Positions 1 to 6,854 of a stretch of 14,705 bases of DNA are shown one piece after another. Position 1 is the first letter of the stretch, and every line of letters begins with the position of its first letter. Under the pieces are notes generated by a model, which was given only the letters and a program-made list of their open reading frames with translations, made no database searches and was not told where the DNA came from. Source of the DNA: Paramuribaculum sp. (lineage in GTDB: Bacteria; Bacteroidota; Bacteroidia; Bacteroidales; Muribaculaceae); NCBI GenBank assembly GCA_029051835.1, contig JAIDKJ010000341.1:1-14705 (forward strand). Direction: 5' to 3'. The translations under genes and the position numbers were made by a program.

Positions 1-2
1 GC

Positions 3-398
3 ATATTCTGTGGCGACGGAGGCTTCCAGATGCCCATTCAGGAACTTGGCACCATCATGCAATATGGCACAGCCGTGAAGATTATCGTGCTCAACAACGA
101 TTATCTCGGCAATGTGCGCCAGTGGCAGGCCATGTTCTACGACAACCGTTTCTCGCAGACTCCGATGGTCAATCCCGATTTTGTGGCCATCGTGCGGGCT
201 TACGGCATCAAGGCCGAGAACGTGGAGCGCCGTGAGGATCTGGAGCCAGCTATCCGCCGCATGATGGAGCACCCCGGAGCATATATGCTCAATGTTAGAG
301 TCGACGAACGCGACATGGTGTTCCCCATGACTCCCGGAGGAGCGGCGGTCGATTATATTTTGCTTGACGCGCACCCGGTGTTTGCCGATAAAGAATAA
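3..398 (+). CDS. ilvB: Acetolactate synthase large subunit, C-terminal part (5' end outside window)
   Basis: Acetolactate synthase condenses two pyruvates, or pyruvate with 2-oxobutyrate, in the first shared step of valine, leucine and isoleucine synthesis (EC 2.2.1.6). The window opens inside the C-terminal thiamine diphosphate domain; 131 residues are visible, running in frame from base 3 to a TAA. The cofactor motif is plain: GDG at visible residues 4-6 and NN at 31-32, separated by 24 residues, as in the family signature GDG-X(24-27)-NN. The following VRQWQAMFY segment and the terminal region near PMTPGGA are typical of this enzyme. The ilvN gene follows 25 bp downstream, supporting the assignment. 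The N-terminal and central domains lie upstream and cannot be judged. Confidence 0.95.
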   Translation: MFCGDGGFQMPIQELGTIMQYGTAVKIIVLNNDYLGNVRQWQAMFYDNRFSQTPMVNPDFVAIVRAYGIKAENVERREDLEPAIRRMMEHPGAYMLNVRVDERDMVFPMTPGGAAVDYILLDAHPVFADKE

Positions 399-423
399 CC
401 CACCAGTAAGACAGAATCTTTTC

Positions 424-984
424 ATGACTATGGAAGAAAAAACGCTATTCACCGTGGCGGTCTTTGCCGAAAACCACGTGGGACTGATGAACCAGCTGTC
501 GATCATCCTCACCCGCCGCTGTATCAACATAGAGAGTATAAGTGCGAGCCGCTGTTCGATCCCCGATGTCAGCAAGGTCACTTTCACATGCTACAGCGAC
601 AGACTTACGATGGACAAGATCGTAAAGCAGATAGAGCGGCGTATCGACGTATTGCGCGCGTTTCTCTACACCGACGATGACATCGTATATCAGGAGGTGG
701 CACTCTATAAGGTGCCCACGGCAAGGCTTCTCGACGAGGAGCATCTTGAGGAGATAATACGTTCTCACGGAGCGCGCATACTCGAGATCACCCGCGACAA
801 CACCATCATAGAGAAAACCGGACACAGCGACGAAACCGAGGCTCTTTTCGAGGAGCTGAAGCGGTATGATATCCGGCAGTTCGTGAGGTCGGGACGAGTG
901 GCCATCACAAAATCTCCGATAGAGCACGTCGACCGTTTTCTTATCGAACAGGAGCAGCGACGTCTGCGTGTCAACGAGGTATGA
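424..984 (+). CDS. ilvN: Acetolactate synthase small (regulatory) subunit
   Basis: This is the regulatory subunit of acetolactate synthase, which in this family binds valine and confers feedback inhibition on the large subunit. The 186-residue product begins MTMEEKTLFTVAVFAENHVG; the N-terminal ACT domain spans about residues 8-80 (GLMNQLSIILTRR, then INIESISAS), and the rest matches the small-subunit C-terminal domain. I chose ATG 424 because the reading frame open further upstream overlaps ilvB and looks non-homologous; ATG 430 is an equally possible start, two codons in. Length fits Bacteroidetes IlvN. The stop overlaps the start of the thioesterase gene (ATGA), suggesting coupled translation. 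No Shine-Dalgarno motif is visible, as is normal in this phylum. Confidence 0.93.
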   Translation: MTMEEKTLFTVAVFAENHVGLMNQLSIILTRRCINIESISASRCSIPDVSKVTFTCYSDRLTMDKIVKQIERRIDVLRAFLYTDDDIVYQEVALYKVPTARLLDEEHLEEIIRSHGARILEITRDNTIIEKTGHSDETEALFEELKRYDIRQFVRSGRVAITKSPIEHVDRFLIEQEQRRLRVNEV

Positions 985-1751
985 CCGAGGCAGAGAAGCT
1001 TCCGAAAGAACTGACGGTCCGGTTCCGCATGACGGCCGCCGGAGCGTCGGCACAGGGCACATTGCCGCTGGCCACTTTCGTGGCCGACGTGATACAGGTG
1101 GCCACTGACCATGCCAACGCTCTCGGAGTTGGATATTCCCGACTCATTGAGGATGGCAATTCATGGGTACTGAGCCGGCTGACTCTGGAGCTTGACCGGT
1201 TGCCGCGCATCCACGAGGACTATAGCCTGACAACATGGATCGAAGGATTTAACCGCCACTTTTCGGAGCGTAACTTCGAGTTGCGCGCTTCGGGCGTCAC
1301 AATAGGCTATGTGCGCACCGTGTGGGTGGCCATCAATGTGGCCACAAGGCGTCCGGCCGACCTGTCGGGCATCTCCCATCTGCAGGATACGATAAGCGAC
1401 CGGCATTGTCCGATAGAGCCGCAACGGCGCATTCCGGCGCCGTCGGCCGATGTGGCCGATGTCTATGGTGTGACTTTCCGCTCGTCGGATATCGACTTCA
1501 ACCGTCATGTCACCACCACGCGCTATGTGGAGCTGGCTGTCGACGCTCTGCCGCTTGATCTTTACGATCGCGCCGCCACACGGCGTTTTGACATCGCTTT
1601 CCGCCACGAAGCCCTATGGGGTGCTGAGGCAAAGGTAGTGACCGCACCGGCAGGCGATGATCCGCTGGACTATATAACATCGGTGGAACTTGCCGACGGC
1701 ACACAGCTTTGCAGCGTGCGCCATACGCTTCGTGCCGTAGCTGAGAGTTGA
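981..1751 (+). CDS. Acyl-ACP thioesterase (FatA/FatB family)
   Basis: This enzyme hydrolyses acyl-acyl carrier protein to free fatty acid and ACP in the cytoplasm (acyl-ACP thioesterase family, related to plant FatA/FatB). The 256-residue protein has the two-hotdog layout. The first half carries WVLSRLTLELDRLPR (about residues 62-76), which resembles the plant WVLTRL...R.PR segment. The second half carries SSDIDFNRHVTTTRYVE (168-184), in which D172, N174 and H176 match the conserved D-x-N-x-H active-site motif, followed by E184. The start overlaps the ilvN stop by four bases. From memory, Bacteroides thetaiotaomicron has a homologue beside ilv genes, so the position is probably conserved. The link to branched-chain synthesis, perhaps through branched-chain fatty acids, is inference. 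Chain-length preference cannot be read from sequence. Confidence 0.88.
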   Translation: MTEAEKLPKELTVRFRMTAAGASAQGTLPLATFVADVIQVATDHANALGVGYSRLIEDGNSWVLSRLTLELDRLPRIHEDYSLTTWIEGFNRHFSERNFELRASGVTIGYVRTVWVAINVATRRPADLSGISHLQDTISDRHCPIEPQRRIPAPSADVADVYGVTFRSSDIDFNRHVTTTRYVELAVDALPLDLYDRAATRRFDIAFRHEALWGAEAKVVTAPAGDDPLDYITSVELADGTQLCSVRHTLRAVAES

Positions 1752-1787
1752 AGAGTATGGTAAAATTTCAAATTATAATCAAAAAGC

Positions 1788-1818
1788 ATTGTTTTTGTGA
1801 TAATTTGTAATATCTTTG
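1788..1818 (+). promoter_or_regulatory. Probable Bacteroidetes-type promoter of ilvC
   Basis: TATCTTTG at 1811-1818 matches the Bacteroidetes -7 consensus TAnnTTTG at every fixed position. An ATTG at 1788-1791, 19 bp upstream, fits a slightly degenerate -33 element (consensus TTTG). The site sits in the AT-rich 105-bp gap between the thioesterase and ilvC and predicts a short leader of about 30 nt. It suggests that ilvC can be transcribed separately from ilvBN, although read-through from upstream is also possible. Confidence 0.65.
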
Positions 1819-1856
1819 CATCTTAAATACGTAAAAATACAATCAAACATAACAAT

Positions 1857-2900
1857 ATGGCAAAATTAAACTTCGGTGGCGTAGAAGAAACAGTCGTCAC
1901 CCGCGAGGAATATCCTCTTGAAAAGGCCCGCGAGATACTCAAGAATGAAACAATAGCCGTGATTGGCTACGGTGTGCAAGGCCCGGGCCAGAGCATGAAC
2001 CTCCGCGACAACGGATTCAATGTCATCGTAGGGCAGCGTCAGGGCAAGACCTACGACAAGGCTGTGGCCGACGGCTGGATCCCCGGACAGACACTCTTCT
2101 CTATCGAGGAGGCCTGCCAGAAGGGCACGATAATCATGTGTCTGCTCAGCGATGCCGCAGTCATGTCGGTATGGCCGCAGATCAAACAGTATCTGACCGC
2201 CGGCAAGGCATTGTATTTCTCGCATGGCTTCGCCATCACGTGGAACGACCGCACCGGTGTGGTGCCTCCCGCCGATATCGACGTGATAATGGTGGCTCCC
2301 AAAGGTTCGGGCACATCGCTCCGCACTATGTTTCTTGAAGGCCGCGGACTCAACTCCAGCTATGCGATATATCAGGATTATACCGGCCACGCACTGGAGC
2401 GCACGATCGCTCTCGGCATAGGTATCGGATCGGGCTATCTCTTCGAAACCACCTTCCAGCGCGAGGCAACCTCCGACCTGACCGGTGAACGCGGTTCGCT
2501 GATGGGAGCCATTCAGGGCCTGCTGCTGGCGCAGTACGAGGTGCTCCGCGAAAACGGGCATACTCCCTCTGAGGCATTCAACGAAACCGTCGAGGAACTC
2601 ACCCAGAGCCTCATGCCTCTCTTCGCCAAAAACGGCATGGACTGGATGTATGCCAACTGTTCAACTACCGCACAGCGTGGCGCTCTCGACTGGATGGGTC
2701 CGTTCCACGATGCCGTGAAGCCGGTGGTGCAGCGTCTGTATGAAAGCGTGAAGTGTGGCAACGAGGCGCAGATCTCTATCGATTCCAACTCCAAGCCCGA
2801 CTATCGCGAGAAACTCGAACAGGAGCTTAAGGATCTTCGCGAAAGCGAGATGTGGCAGGCAGCTGTGACTGTCCGCTCCCTCCGCCCCGAAAACAACTGA
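1857..2900 (+). CDS. ilvC: Ketol-acid reductoisomerase
   Basis: IlvC converts acetolactate or acetohydroxybutyrate to the dihydroxy acid, using magnesium and a nicotinamide cofactor (EC 1.1.1.86), the second step after IlvBN. The 347-residue protein has an N-terminal Rossmann domain with GYGVQGPGQ at 37-45 and the cofactor-contact loop GQRQGKTYDKA at 59-69. SHGF supplies H123 at the active site. In the C-terminal helical domain, SDLTGERG (206-213) contains the metal ligands D207 and E211, and the later NETVEEL and CSTTAQRGA segments are typical. ATG 1857 lies just after a Bacteroidetes promoter, and a strong hairpin follows the stop. Cofactor preference (NADPH or NADH) is not decided by the visible loop. 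Confidence 0.96.
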   Translation: MAKLNFGGVEETVVTREEYPLEKAREILKNETIAVIGYGVQGPGQSMNLRDNGFNVIVGQRQGKTYDKAVADGWIPGQTLFSIEEACQKGTIIMCLLSDAAVMSVWPQIKQYLTAGKALYFSHGFAITWNDRTGVVPPADIDVIMVAPKGSGTSLRTMFLEGRGLNSSYAIYQDYTGHALERTIALGIGIGSGYLFETTFQREATSDLTGERGSLMGAIQGLLLAQYEVLRENGHTPSEAFNETVEELTQSLMPLFAKNGMDWMYANCSTTAQRGALDWMGPFHDAVKPVVQRLYESVKCGNEAQISIDSNSKPDYREKLEQELKDLRESEMWQAAVTVRSLRPENN

Positions 2901-2931
2901 ATCCCGCCGGTCGTAAACATGACCGTTTGAC

Positions 2932-2983
2932 ATACAACACCCCGTCAGAAACGTACCCTTTCGTTTCTGATGGGGTGTTGTAT
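2932..2983 (+). terminator. Strong hairpin terminator after ilvC
   Basis: A 22-bp stem (2932-2953 pairing with 2962-2983, all Watson-Crick except one G-U) encloses an 8-base loop and begins 31 bp after the ilvC stop. The bases that follow are T-rich but not a clean T run (TTCGTGTT). The near-perfect symmetry suits a terminator or 3'-end stabilising hairpin. Confidence 0.75.
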
Positions 2984-3031
2984 TTCGTGTTAAGTGTTGT
3001 ATCTCTTTCTTCGTTATTCTTGCAGAGATGT

Positions 3032-3063
3032 TTTGGAGATAAGGAGGATAAATGTTATTTTTG
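3032..3063 (+). promoter_or_regulatory. Probable Bacteroidetes-type promoter of the lipoprotein gene
   Basis: TTTG at 3032-3035 and TATTTTTG at 3056-3063 match the -33 and -7 consensus elements at every fixed position, with a 20-bp spacer. The predicted leader to ATG 3095 is about 25 nt. The site lies between the ilvC terminator and the lipoprotein gene, so the latter is probably transcribed alone. Confidence 0.7.
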
Positions 3064-3094
3064 CCGGAAACAAAAACTTAAACCGATCATCCAC

Positions 3095-3616
3095 ATGAAA
3101 AATATTCTCTTCCTTGCTCTTGGCTTACTGCTGTCGGGGCTGCAGTCGTGCAGCGACAAAAATGGAGATATGATATGGGACTATGCTCCCTATATTCTTA
3201 GTATGGATGTCGTTGACTCCGAAGGACGCAATCTGCTTGACCCTGATGTAGAGGGCAACATCATCGGCGAAAAAATCGAGATGTTCTATGACGATGAGTG
3301 CTATCCTGTCCGACTCGCTGAAATACCTGAGATGCAAAGCCGTTATTATTATCCAAGGTTCTTCGGACTTGTGCGTTCACAGAAGTGGGACTATGAGGCT
3401 CACGAATTCACTGTCTGGCAGCTGTTCTGGGGCGAGTTTGACTGCGCAGACAGCAAGTCTTACTCTTTTTCGCTTCAATTTCCCGAGCGCAACGGTCTGA
3501 CTTATGAGTTTGACTTGAAAATCAGGAACAAGGGTGGCGATAATGTGACAAGAGAGCTGAAGGTCAACGGTAAAAAGTTGGAGGATCCGTCAAGTTTCAC
3601 TATCGTTCTGCAGTGA
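3095..3616 (+). CDS. Lipoprotein of unknown function
   Basis: The 173-residue product begins MKNILFLALGLLLSGLQSC: two residues and a Lys-Asn, a hydrophobic stretch, then a lipobox LQSC with the acylated cysteine at position 19. It is therefore probably a lipoprotein; the acidic SDKNGD just after the cysteine may favour surface export, but it is not a perfect Bacteroides export signal. I do not recognise a named domain. The mature part is rich in Tyr, Asp, Phe and Trp, looks beta-strand-rich (for example EFTVWQLFWGEFD and YSFSLQFPE), and could be a small extracytoplasmic beta-sandwich, which is a guess. I chose ATG 3095 because it gives the signal peptide and lies just after a consensus promoter; the frame is open further upstream but overlaps the ilvC terminator. 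GC content is lower than in the ilv genes. No functional partner is evident next to it. Confidence 0.82.
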   Translation: MKNILFLALGLLLSGLQSCSDKNGDMIWDYAPYILSMDVVDSEGRNLLDPDVEGNIIGEKIEMFYDDECYPVRLAEIPEMQSRYYYPRFFGLVRSQKWDYEAHEFTVWQLFWGEFDCADSKSYSFSLQFPERNGLTYEFDLKIRNKGGDNVTRELKVNGKKLEDPSSFTIVLQ

Positions 3617-3685
3617 TAGGCAAACAGAGTAAAAAGAGAAAAGCTGTGCCATAGATAGTTGTTTTGATACGATGTCTGGATTGAT

Positions 3686-3884
3686 ATAAGTAACTCGTAA
3701 AAATTAGCTGCGAGTGATTTTTTGAGTTTTGTTCGAGTGATTTTTGTTTGAAGCCGAAGGCGTGTAGCGAGCTACACAACTGAGGATGAGAGCAAAAAGC
3801 GCCGAATAAAACAAAAAAGCACCGCAGTATACGTGAGTTACTGGTAAGCATAACGACATAAACTAATTTTTAAGAGTTACTTAT
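3686..3884. repeat. Imperfect palindromic intergenic repeat with inverted terminal repeats (MITE-like)
   Basis: The outer arms, 3686-3707 and 3863-3884, are 22-bp inverted repeats with one mismatch. Inside, 3710-3825 forms a second long imperfect palindrome: GTG-T(5-6)-G and TTCG blocks on the left recur as the reverse complement on the right. Its centre is a perfect 6-bp hairpin, GTGTAG-CGAG-CTACAC, at 3762-3777. The 12-bp sequence CGAGTGATTTTT is directly repeated at 3711-3722 and 3734-3745. The 8-bp core GAGTTACT of the terminal repeat occurs an extra time at 3835-3842. There is no transposase gene. An 83-codon reading frame on the opposite strand spans it but shows no protein-like character. 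It fills most of the 279-bp gap between the lipoprotein and GH88 genes and ends 11 bp before the GH88 start codon. A non-autonomous mobile repeat, or a regulatory RNA/DNA hairpin, fits best. Confidence 0.7.
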
Positions 3885-3895
3885 GATTTAAGAAA

Positions 3896-5113
3896 ATGAA
3901 TAAAACGCTTCTTACGTCTATCGTTTTCGGTTTATTTGCCATAGGCGCTGCTGCGCAGCAAAAACTGCCTTCGCAATGGGAGGAAAAGGCTGTCGACAAT
4001 GCCAGGCAGCAGATGGGGCTTCAGATCAAAGCTATCGAGAGCGATCAATCGGGACGGGTTCTTAATCCGGTGACTGTCAAAGCCGACCGAAACACCACGG
4101 CTTATTGCCGCTATGACGACTGGCGCAGTGGCTTTTTTCCGGGGAGCATGTGGTATCTTTATGAGCTGACGGGCGACGAATCGCTTGTGCCCTTAGCCCG
4201 CAAATACACTGAGGCCATAAGTGAGGCGCAGTTCCTGACATGGCATCATGATATAGGATTCATCATCAACTGTAGTTTCGGCAACGGACGCCGCCACGTC
4301 GACAGGGATGAGTATGAAAAAGTGATAGTCCAGGCCGCCCGGTCGCTGTGTTCCCGCTTCCGTCCCGGAGCAGGAGTTATCCAGAGCTGGAATGTTGACG
4401 GCAATTCCTGGCAGGCACAGCGTGGGTGGATCTGTCCGGTGATTATCGACAACATGATGAATCTCGAGCTTCTCTTTGAGGCTACTGAAATAACAGGCGA
4501 CAGCACGTATTACAATGTGGCGGTCAGTCATGCTGACCGCACGATGGCCGAGCATTTCCGTCCCGACGGCAGCTGCTACCATGTGATAGATTATGATCCG
4601 GAATCGGGGAAAGTGCTTCATCGCAACACTGCCCAGGGCTATGCCGATGAATCGGCATGGTCGCGGGGACAGTCGTGGGCCGTCTACGGCTTTACAGTAT
4701 GTTATCGCAAAACCGGCGACAGAAAGTATCTCGACCAGGCGGTAGCGACATTGAGTTTTATGAAGAATCATGCTTCATTGCCTTCCGACGGTATACCTTA
4801 CTGGGATATGGATGCTCCCGGCATTCCTGATGAGCCACGCGATGTCTCCTCGGCTGCGGTGCTGGCCTCCTCGCTGTATGAGCTGTGCGGGTATTCGGTG
4901 GAAAATCCTAAGGAGTATCGCCAACTCGCCGATAGAATCATGATGTCGCTCGCATCCGACGAATATACTGCAAAACCCGGTGAAAACGGTCGATTCATCC
5001 TGATGCACAGCGTAGGGAGTATTCCACACAAAAGCGAGATCGATGTGCCGTTGAATTATGCCGACTATTATTATCTTGAGGCTCTGCTGCGCAGGAGAAA
5101 CCTTGACAAGTGA
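3896..5113 (+). CDS. Unsaturated glucuronyl hydrolase, glycoside hydrolase family 88
   Basis: GH88 enzymes remove the unsaturated uronic acid left at the non-reducing end of oligosaccharides by polysaccharide lyases, for example from heparin, chondroitin or other uronic-acid glycans (EC 3.2.1.- type). The 405-residue protein has an N-terminal signal peptide ending near AIGAAAQ (about residue 20-21), so it is probably periplasmic. Family marks include WRSGFFPGSMWYLYELTG (76-93), HHDIGF with D119, VIIDNMMN with D185, QGYADESAWSRGQSWAVYGF (247-266), and YWDMDAP (302-308). D119 and D185 match the two catalytic aspartates known in Bacillus unsaturated glucuronyl hydrolase. Full length for the family. 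There is no lyase, sulfatase or SusC/SusD pair nearby in this window, so the substrate is unknown. GH105 is the main alternative but fits less well. The upstream palindromic repeat abuts the start. Confidence 0.9.
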   Translation: MNKTLLTSIVFGLFAIGAAAQQKLPSQWEEKAVDNARQQMGLQIKAIESDQSGRVLNPVTVKADRNTTAYCRYDDWRSGFFPGSMWYLYELTGDESLVPLARKYTEAISEAQFLTWHHDIGFIINCSFGNGRRHVDRDEYEKVIVQAARSLCSRFRPGAGVIQSWNVDGNSWQAQRGWICPVIIDNMMNLELLFEATEITGDSTYYNVAVSHADRTMAEHFRPDGSCYHVIDYDPESGKVLHRNTAQGYADESAWSRGQSWAVYGFTVCYRKTGDRKYLDQAVATLSFMKNHASLPSDGIPYWDMDAPGIPDEPRDVSSAAVLASSLYELCGYSVENPKEYRQLADRIMMSLASDEYTAKPGENGRFILMHSVGSIPHKSEIDVPLNYADYYYLEALLRRRNLDK

Positions 5114-5222
5114 CTGTCGCATGATAGATTGGCGTTGTGACAATCCTGCGTAATGTCAGGGATGTTTGCGTTTTATCGTACAGCAATAGTTTTTTTAGAT
5201 TTATTAAACAAAATGACGTTAC

Positions 5223-5256
5223 GATCGGTTATATGATTGAAACGATCATTTTTTTT
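5223..5256 (+). terminator. Hairpin plus T-tract, probable terminator of the GH88 gene
   Basis: GATCGGTT (5223-5230) pairs with AAACGATC (5240-5247) in seven of eight positions around a 9-base loop, followed by A and eight T residues at 5249-5256. This is the classic intrinsic terminator layout, 109 bp after the GH88 stop. It also lies only 21 bp before the first start codon of the next gene, so it could act as an attenuator in that gene's leader. I found no consensus promoter between it and that gene. Confidence 0.55.
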
Positions 5257-5277
5257 ACCTATAGTCAAAAAAACTCT

Positions 5278-5784
5278 ATGTATATGATAAAACGCATACT
5301 GATATTCATGGCAGTTTCAGGTCTGCTGTTTCTCGGAGTGTCGTGCGCGCAGGAGCAGGAGAAGCAGTGCCGTGAGATAACCGACGCTATAAGCAGTCAG
5401 GATTTCGACAAGGTGACGAATCTATGCGACAAGCTCTACCAAAAGCTGCCGGATTGCTCGGTAAAGACTCTTGGGGATCTTACGCTGAGTTATATCACTC
5501 TGGCTTTTGTTGGCGCTACGACCGGCAACCAGACAGCCACCGAACAATCGATGCGTCGTGCCGTAGACTGCTACGACGAGGCCATGAAGAAAGACCCTGC
5601 CGAGGCCAATGCGCTATGGGAGAAGATGTCGGCCGAAAGCGGGTCGCTCGGGCAGCCTATCAATCCGTCGAATATCGTCGAAACTTTCCGTCAGACTCTC
5701 GGAGAGTATGATGCCCAGCAGGCCGCCATGCGTACCGCCGTAGTGGCCGGAGATGATGTCCCGGCCACTGCCGGAAGCCGGTAG
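5278..5784 (+). CDS. Small helical lipoprotein of unknown function
   Basis: From ATG 5278 the product has 168 residues; ATG 5284 gives MIKRILIFMAVSGLLFLGVSC, 166 residues, and I cannot choose between these starts. Either gives a short basic N-terminus, a hydrophobic stretch and a lipobox-like GVSC, with the cysteine at residue 21 or 23. G at the -3 position is less usual than L, so lipidation is likely rather than certain. The mature part is rich in acidic and amphipathic helices, with a TPR-like segment (CYDEAMKKDPAEANALWEKM), and ends in a low-complexity Ala/Thr/Gly tail. I recognise no family. It lies downstream of a terminator-like hairpin and converges on the glycosyltransferase gene, with only 17 bp between their ends. 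The stop is TAG, which most genes in this window avoid. Confidence 0.75.
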   Translation: MYMIKRILIFMAVSGLLFLGVSCAQEQEKQCREITDAISSQDFDKVTNLCDKLYQKLPDCSVKTLGDLTLSYITLAFVGATTGNQTATEQSMRRAVDCYDEAMKKDPAEANALWEKMSAESGSLGQPINPSNIVETFRQTLGEYDAQQAAMRTAVVAGDDVPATAGSR

Positions 5785-5801
5785 GATATTCTCGTATCGA
5801 T

Positions 5802-6854
5802 TTATGATTGAATGATGCTTCTGAAAGTGTGCTTGCCTCGCAGATAATATGCGGTGAGCACATTTTTTTTAGCCTCCGGCGTAGCGCGCAGCAGGTCGGA
5901 GCCTGTGCGGTTTATATCAGTCAGCCCGGATTTCATCTTCCGGTAGTCGCGGTGAGCGCGGACTATGGCGGCTGCATCGGCCCATTGCATCGCGGCTACG
6001 TATCTCAGCCATGCCACGGTGTCGAGCAGGCGGCGCAGCAGAAGCCGCTTCCGGCGGACACGGTCGGGAAGATTGCGATGGAGCATCAGCAGATTGTTGC
6101 GGAAGTTGAGATACGTCTTTTTAGGGTTGGATGCCGGAAGACTGCCGCCTCCGAGATGGTAGACGCTCGAATTGCCTACGGCATACACTTTCCAGCCTTT
6201 CAGCCTCATGCGCCAGCACAGGTCGATCTCCTCCATGTGGGCGAAAAATATCTTGTCAAGCCCTCCGGCGTCGAGATATGCCTTGCGGCGCACCATAAGA
6301 GCAGCTCCCGATGCCCACATCACTTCGGCTGTGTCGTCATACTGTCCGCGGTCGGCTTCGATGGTGGAGAACACTCGGCCTCTGCAATAGGGATAGCCGT
6401 TGCGGTCGAGATAGCCTCCTGCCGCACCCGCATATTCAAACACCGACGGATCGGCGGCCGACAGTATCTTTGGCTGGCATCCCCCTGCGTCGCTATGGGT
6501 TTCCATGAATCTGACGAGCGGTTGCAGCCAGCCTTCGGGAGTGGCTACGTCGGAGTTGAGAAGCACAGTATAGGTGGTGTCGATGGCCTCTATCGCGCGG
6601 TTGTAGCCTTCGGCAAAACCGTAGTTGCGGTCAAAAGCCATAACTTCCACTTGGGGGAAGTCGCGTTTAAGAAGCTCGAGCGAATCGTCGGTTGATCCGT
6701 TGTCGGCCACTATGATGCGTGCGCCTGTTGGGAGGGTGTGGGCTATGACCGACGGAAGGAAACGCTGTAGGAGCGCGCTGCCGTTCCAGTTGAGTATCAC
6801 CACGGCCACCGACCGGCAGCCGGCAGAATGGTTATTCGGTTCGTTGCTCATCAT
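5802..6854 (-). CDS. Glycosyltransferase family 2, rhamnosyltransferase-like
   Basis: A GT-A fold glycosyltransferase that would transfer a sugar from a nucleotide-sugar donor to a surface glycan or lipid-linked acceptor at the cytoplasmic face of the membrane. In the 350-residue protein the N-terminal beta strand reads VAVVILNWNG (16-25), followed by VADNGSTDDS (49-58). The metal-binding DXD position is LNSDV (99-103). WASGAALMVRR (180-190) and the catalytic-region HMEEIDLCWRMRLKG (206-220) follow. The C-terminal third is basic and helical and may touch the membrane. These marks fit the WbbL/rhamnosyltransferase-like group, but donor and acceptor are unknown. The start (ATG 6854, or 6851) overlaps the end of the acyltransferase gene by 20-23 bases, suggesting coupled translation. 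It is the last gene of the minus-strand array, and no terminator is evident after it. Confidence 0.88.
   Translation of the reverse strand: MMSNEPNNHSAGCRSVAVVILNWNGSALLQRFLPSVIAHTLPTGARIIVADNGSTDDSLELLKRDFPQVEVMAFDRNYGFAEGYNRAIEAIDTTYTVLLNSDVATPEGWLQPLVRFMETHSDAGGCQPKILSAADPSVFEYAGAAGGYLDRNGYPYCRGRVFSTIEADRGQYDDTAEVMWASGAALMVRRKAYLDAGGLDKIFFAHMEEIDLCWRMRLKGWKVYAVGNSSVYHLGGGSLPASNPKKTYLNFRNNLLMLHRNLPDRVRRKRLLLRRLLDTVAWLRYVAAMQWADAAAIVRAHRDYRKMKSGLTDINRTGSDLLRATPEAKKNVLTAYYLRGKHTFRSIIQS

Noticed and set aside
3041..3081. Strong Shine-Dalgarno-like AAGGAGG followed by a 9-codon mini-frame (MLFLPETKT)
   Set aside because: The mini-frame overlaps the predicted -7 promoter box of the lipoprotein gene, so it would lie at or before the transcription start; such ribosome sites are also little used in Bacteroidetes.
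3600..3851. 83-codon open frame on the minus strand across the palindromic repeat
   Set aside because: It is an AT-rich frame imposed by the repeat, begins inside the repeat and ends inside the lipoprotein gene, and shows no domain or signal peptide.
5808..6695. 295-codon plus-strand frame opposite the glycosyltransferase, and similar long frames opposite kdsB, cstA and floA
   Set aside because: They are antisense shadows favoured by high GC; the minus-strand frames carry clear family motifs.
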